From Thermoplasmata archaeon (GTDB taxonomy: Archaea > Thermoplasmatota > Thermoplasmata > Thermoplasmatales > Thermoplasmataceae), in contig JAKAQT010000106.1 of the NCBI GenBank assembly GCA_021819605.1, forward strand, positions 1-5,050: a stretch of 5,050 bases of DNA. Reading direction: 5' to 3'. This document shows positions 4,572-5,050 of this stretch, piece by piece. Made by a program: the position numbers and the translations under genes. The number at the start of each line of letters is the position of its first letter. Position 1 is the first letter of the stretch. The notes below the pieces were generated by a model. That model saw only the letters and a program-made list of their open reading frames with translations, ran no database searches and was not told the origin of the DNA.

Positions 4572-5035
4572 TCAGGATTTGTTGGGGCATAACCCATTGA
4601 GACAAGCATGTCCCTGATGCCGTTGTAAAATTCATGATCACATACTATGATGTGGTTCTCAACATAATCCTGGGTTACAAATTCCCTGACCTTTCCAGCT
4701 ATGTAGCTCATGCGCATCTGTTCAAGCTTTCTCCTTCCCCCGATAGCCTTCTGCTTATCGGCCCATGCCTCCGCAAATTCATATTCATTGGTATCGTGGT
4801 AGTCTGCATTCAGCACTCTCTTCTTTCTCATGGAATCCCTGAGGAGGTCAAAAGACCTGATGTTCTGGGTATATGCTGTATTGTAAGCTTCATCATCCAT
4901 GTCAATGCCAAGGACGCGGCTCCCGCTTTTCTCAGAATAATTAATCACTTCAATGTATATGGGTGGAGGCGTCATCACTTCACCATATTTTCTGAGCCTG
5001 ATTCCGTAAATTATCTCATAGTCAGACAGATTCAT
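4559..5035 (-). CDS. Hypothetical protein, possibly continuing beyond the window
   Basis: At least 158 residues, soluble and rich in charged and aromatic residues, with no membrane segment or signal peptide. I recognise no family. From the ATG at 5035, visible features are an N-terminal mixed segment with TPPPIYIEVINY (22-33), VLGIDMDDEAYN (41-52), a charged region likely helical (residues about 84-117, with EYEFAEAWADKQKAIGGRRK), and a C-terminal alpha/beta-like segment HIIVCDHEFYNGIRDML (128-144). One cysteine and several acidic residues are present, but no catalytic motif can be named. The frame stays open upstream through codons K-D-P-F-E to position 5050, and no SD or TATA element precedes the ATG within view. 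The true start may therefore lie outside. Codon use matches the neighbours, and it converges on rlmE with a 13-nt overlap. Confidence 0.65.
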   Translation of the reverse strand: MNLSDYEIIYGIRLRKYGEVMTPPPIYIEVINYSEKSGSRVLGIDMDDEAYNTAYTQNIRSFDLLRDSMRKKRVLNADYHDTNEYEFAEAWADKQKAIGGRRKLEQMRMSYIAGKVREFVTQDYVENHIIVCDHEFYNGIRDMLVSMGYAPTNPDQAT

Positions 5036-5050
5036 CTCAAATGGGTCCTT

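Overview
The window looks like chromosomal DNA of a Thermoplasmatales-type euryarchaeon. The evidence is archaeal TATA boxes placed 22-28 nt upstream of start codons (leaderless layout), heavy use of ATA (Ile) and AGG/AGA (Arg) codons, a DUF47/PiT pair, ThpR, a single-domain GcvH and an archaeal-sized RlmE/FtsJ. The genus cannot be fixed from the sequence alone. The DNA is gene-dense. No rRNA, tRNA, insertion sequence, CRISPR array or phage module was seen.

Layout: (1) 1-866, minus strand: a DUF47 (PhoU-like) protein and the N-terminal 60 codons of a PiT-family anion permease, separated by 1 nt. (2) 867-957: a short divergent promoter region. (3) 958-2501, plus strand: a MarC-family membrane protein, then a winged-helix regulator with its own TATA box, then a small unrecognised beta-rich protein started by a strong Shine-Dalgarno (SD) sequence. 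(4) 2489-3398, minus strand: a two-gene unit made of a DnaJ-type zinc-hairpin protein with two membrane segments, followed by the RNA 2',3'-cyclic phosphodiesterase ThpR. (5) 3399-3598: an AT-rich divergent intergenic region with TATA boxes and small palindromes. (6) 3599-4571, plus strand: gcvH and rlmE, 7 nt apart. (7) 4559 to about 5050, minus strand: an unrecognised protein whose reading frame stays open to the window edge.

Functions: the permease/DUF47 pair should act together in anion (phosphate-like) transport. GcvH carries the aminomethyl intermediate of glycine cleavage. RlmE and ThpR act on RNA. The wHTH gene and its small partner look like a regulatory pair with unknown target. Several start codons were set here from promoter or SD position instead of the longest open frame: DUF47 at 866, the small protein at 2184, ThpR at 3010, GcvH at 3599 and RlmE at 3981.

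No clear new defence or mobile system is visible. The most notable items are the membrane-anchored zinc-hairpin protein paired with ThpR, the altered PiT signature, a lysine at a usual SAM-binding aspartate position in RlmE, the wHTH/small-protein pair, and the unknown gene at the right edge.
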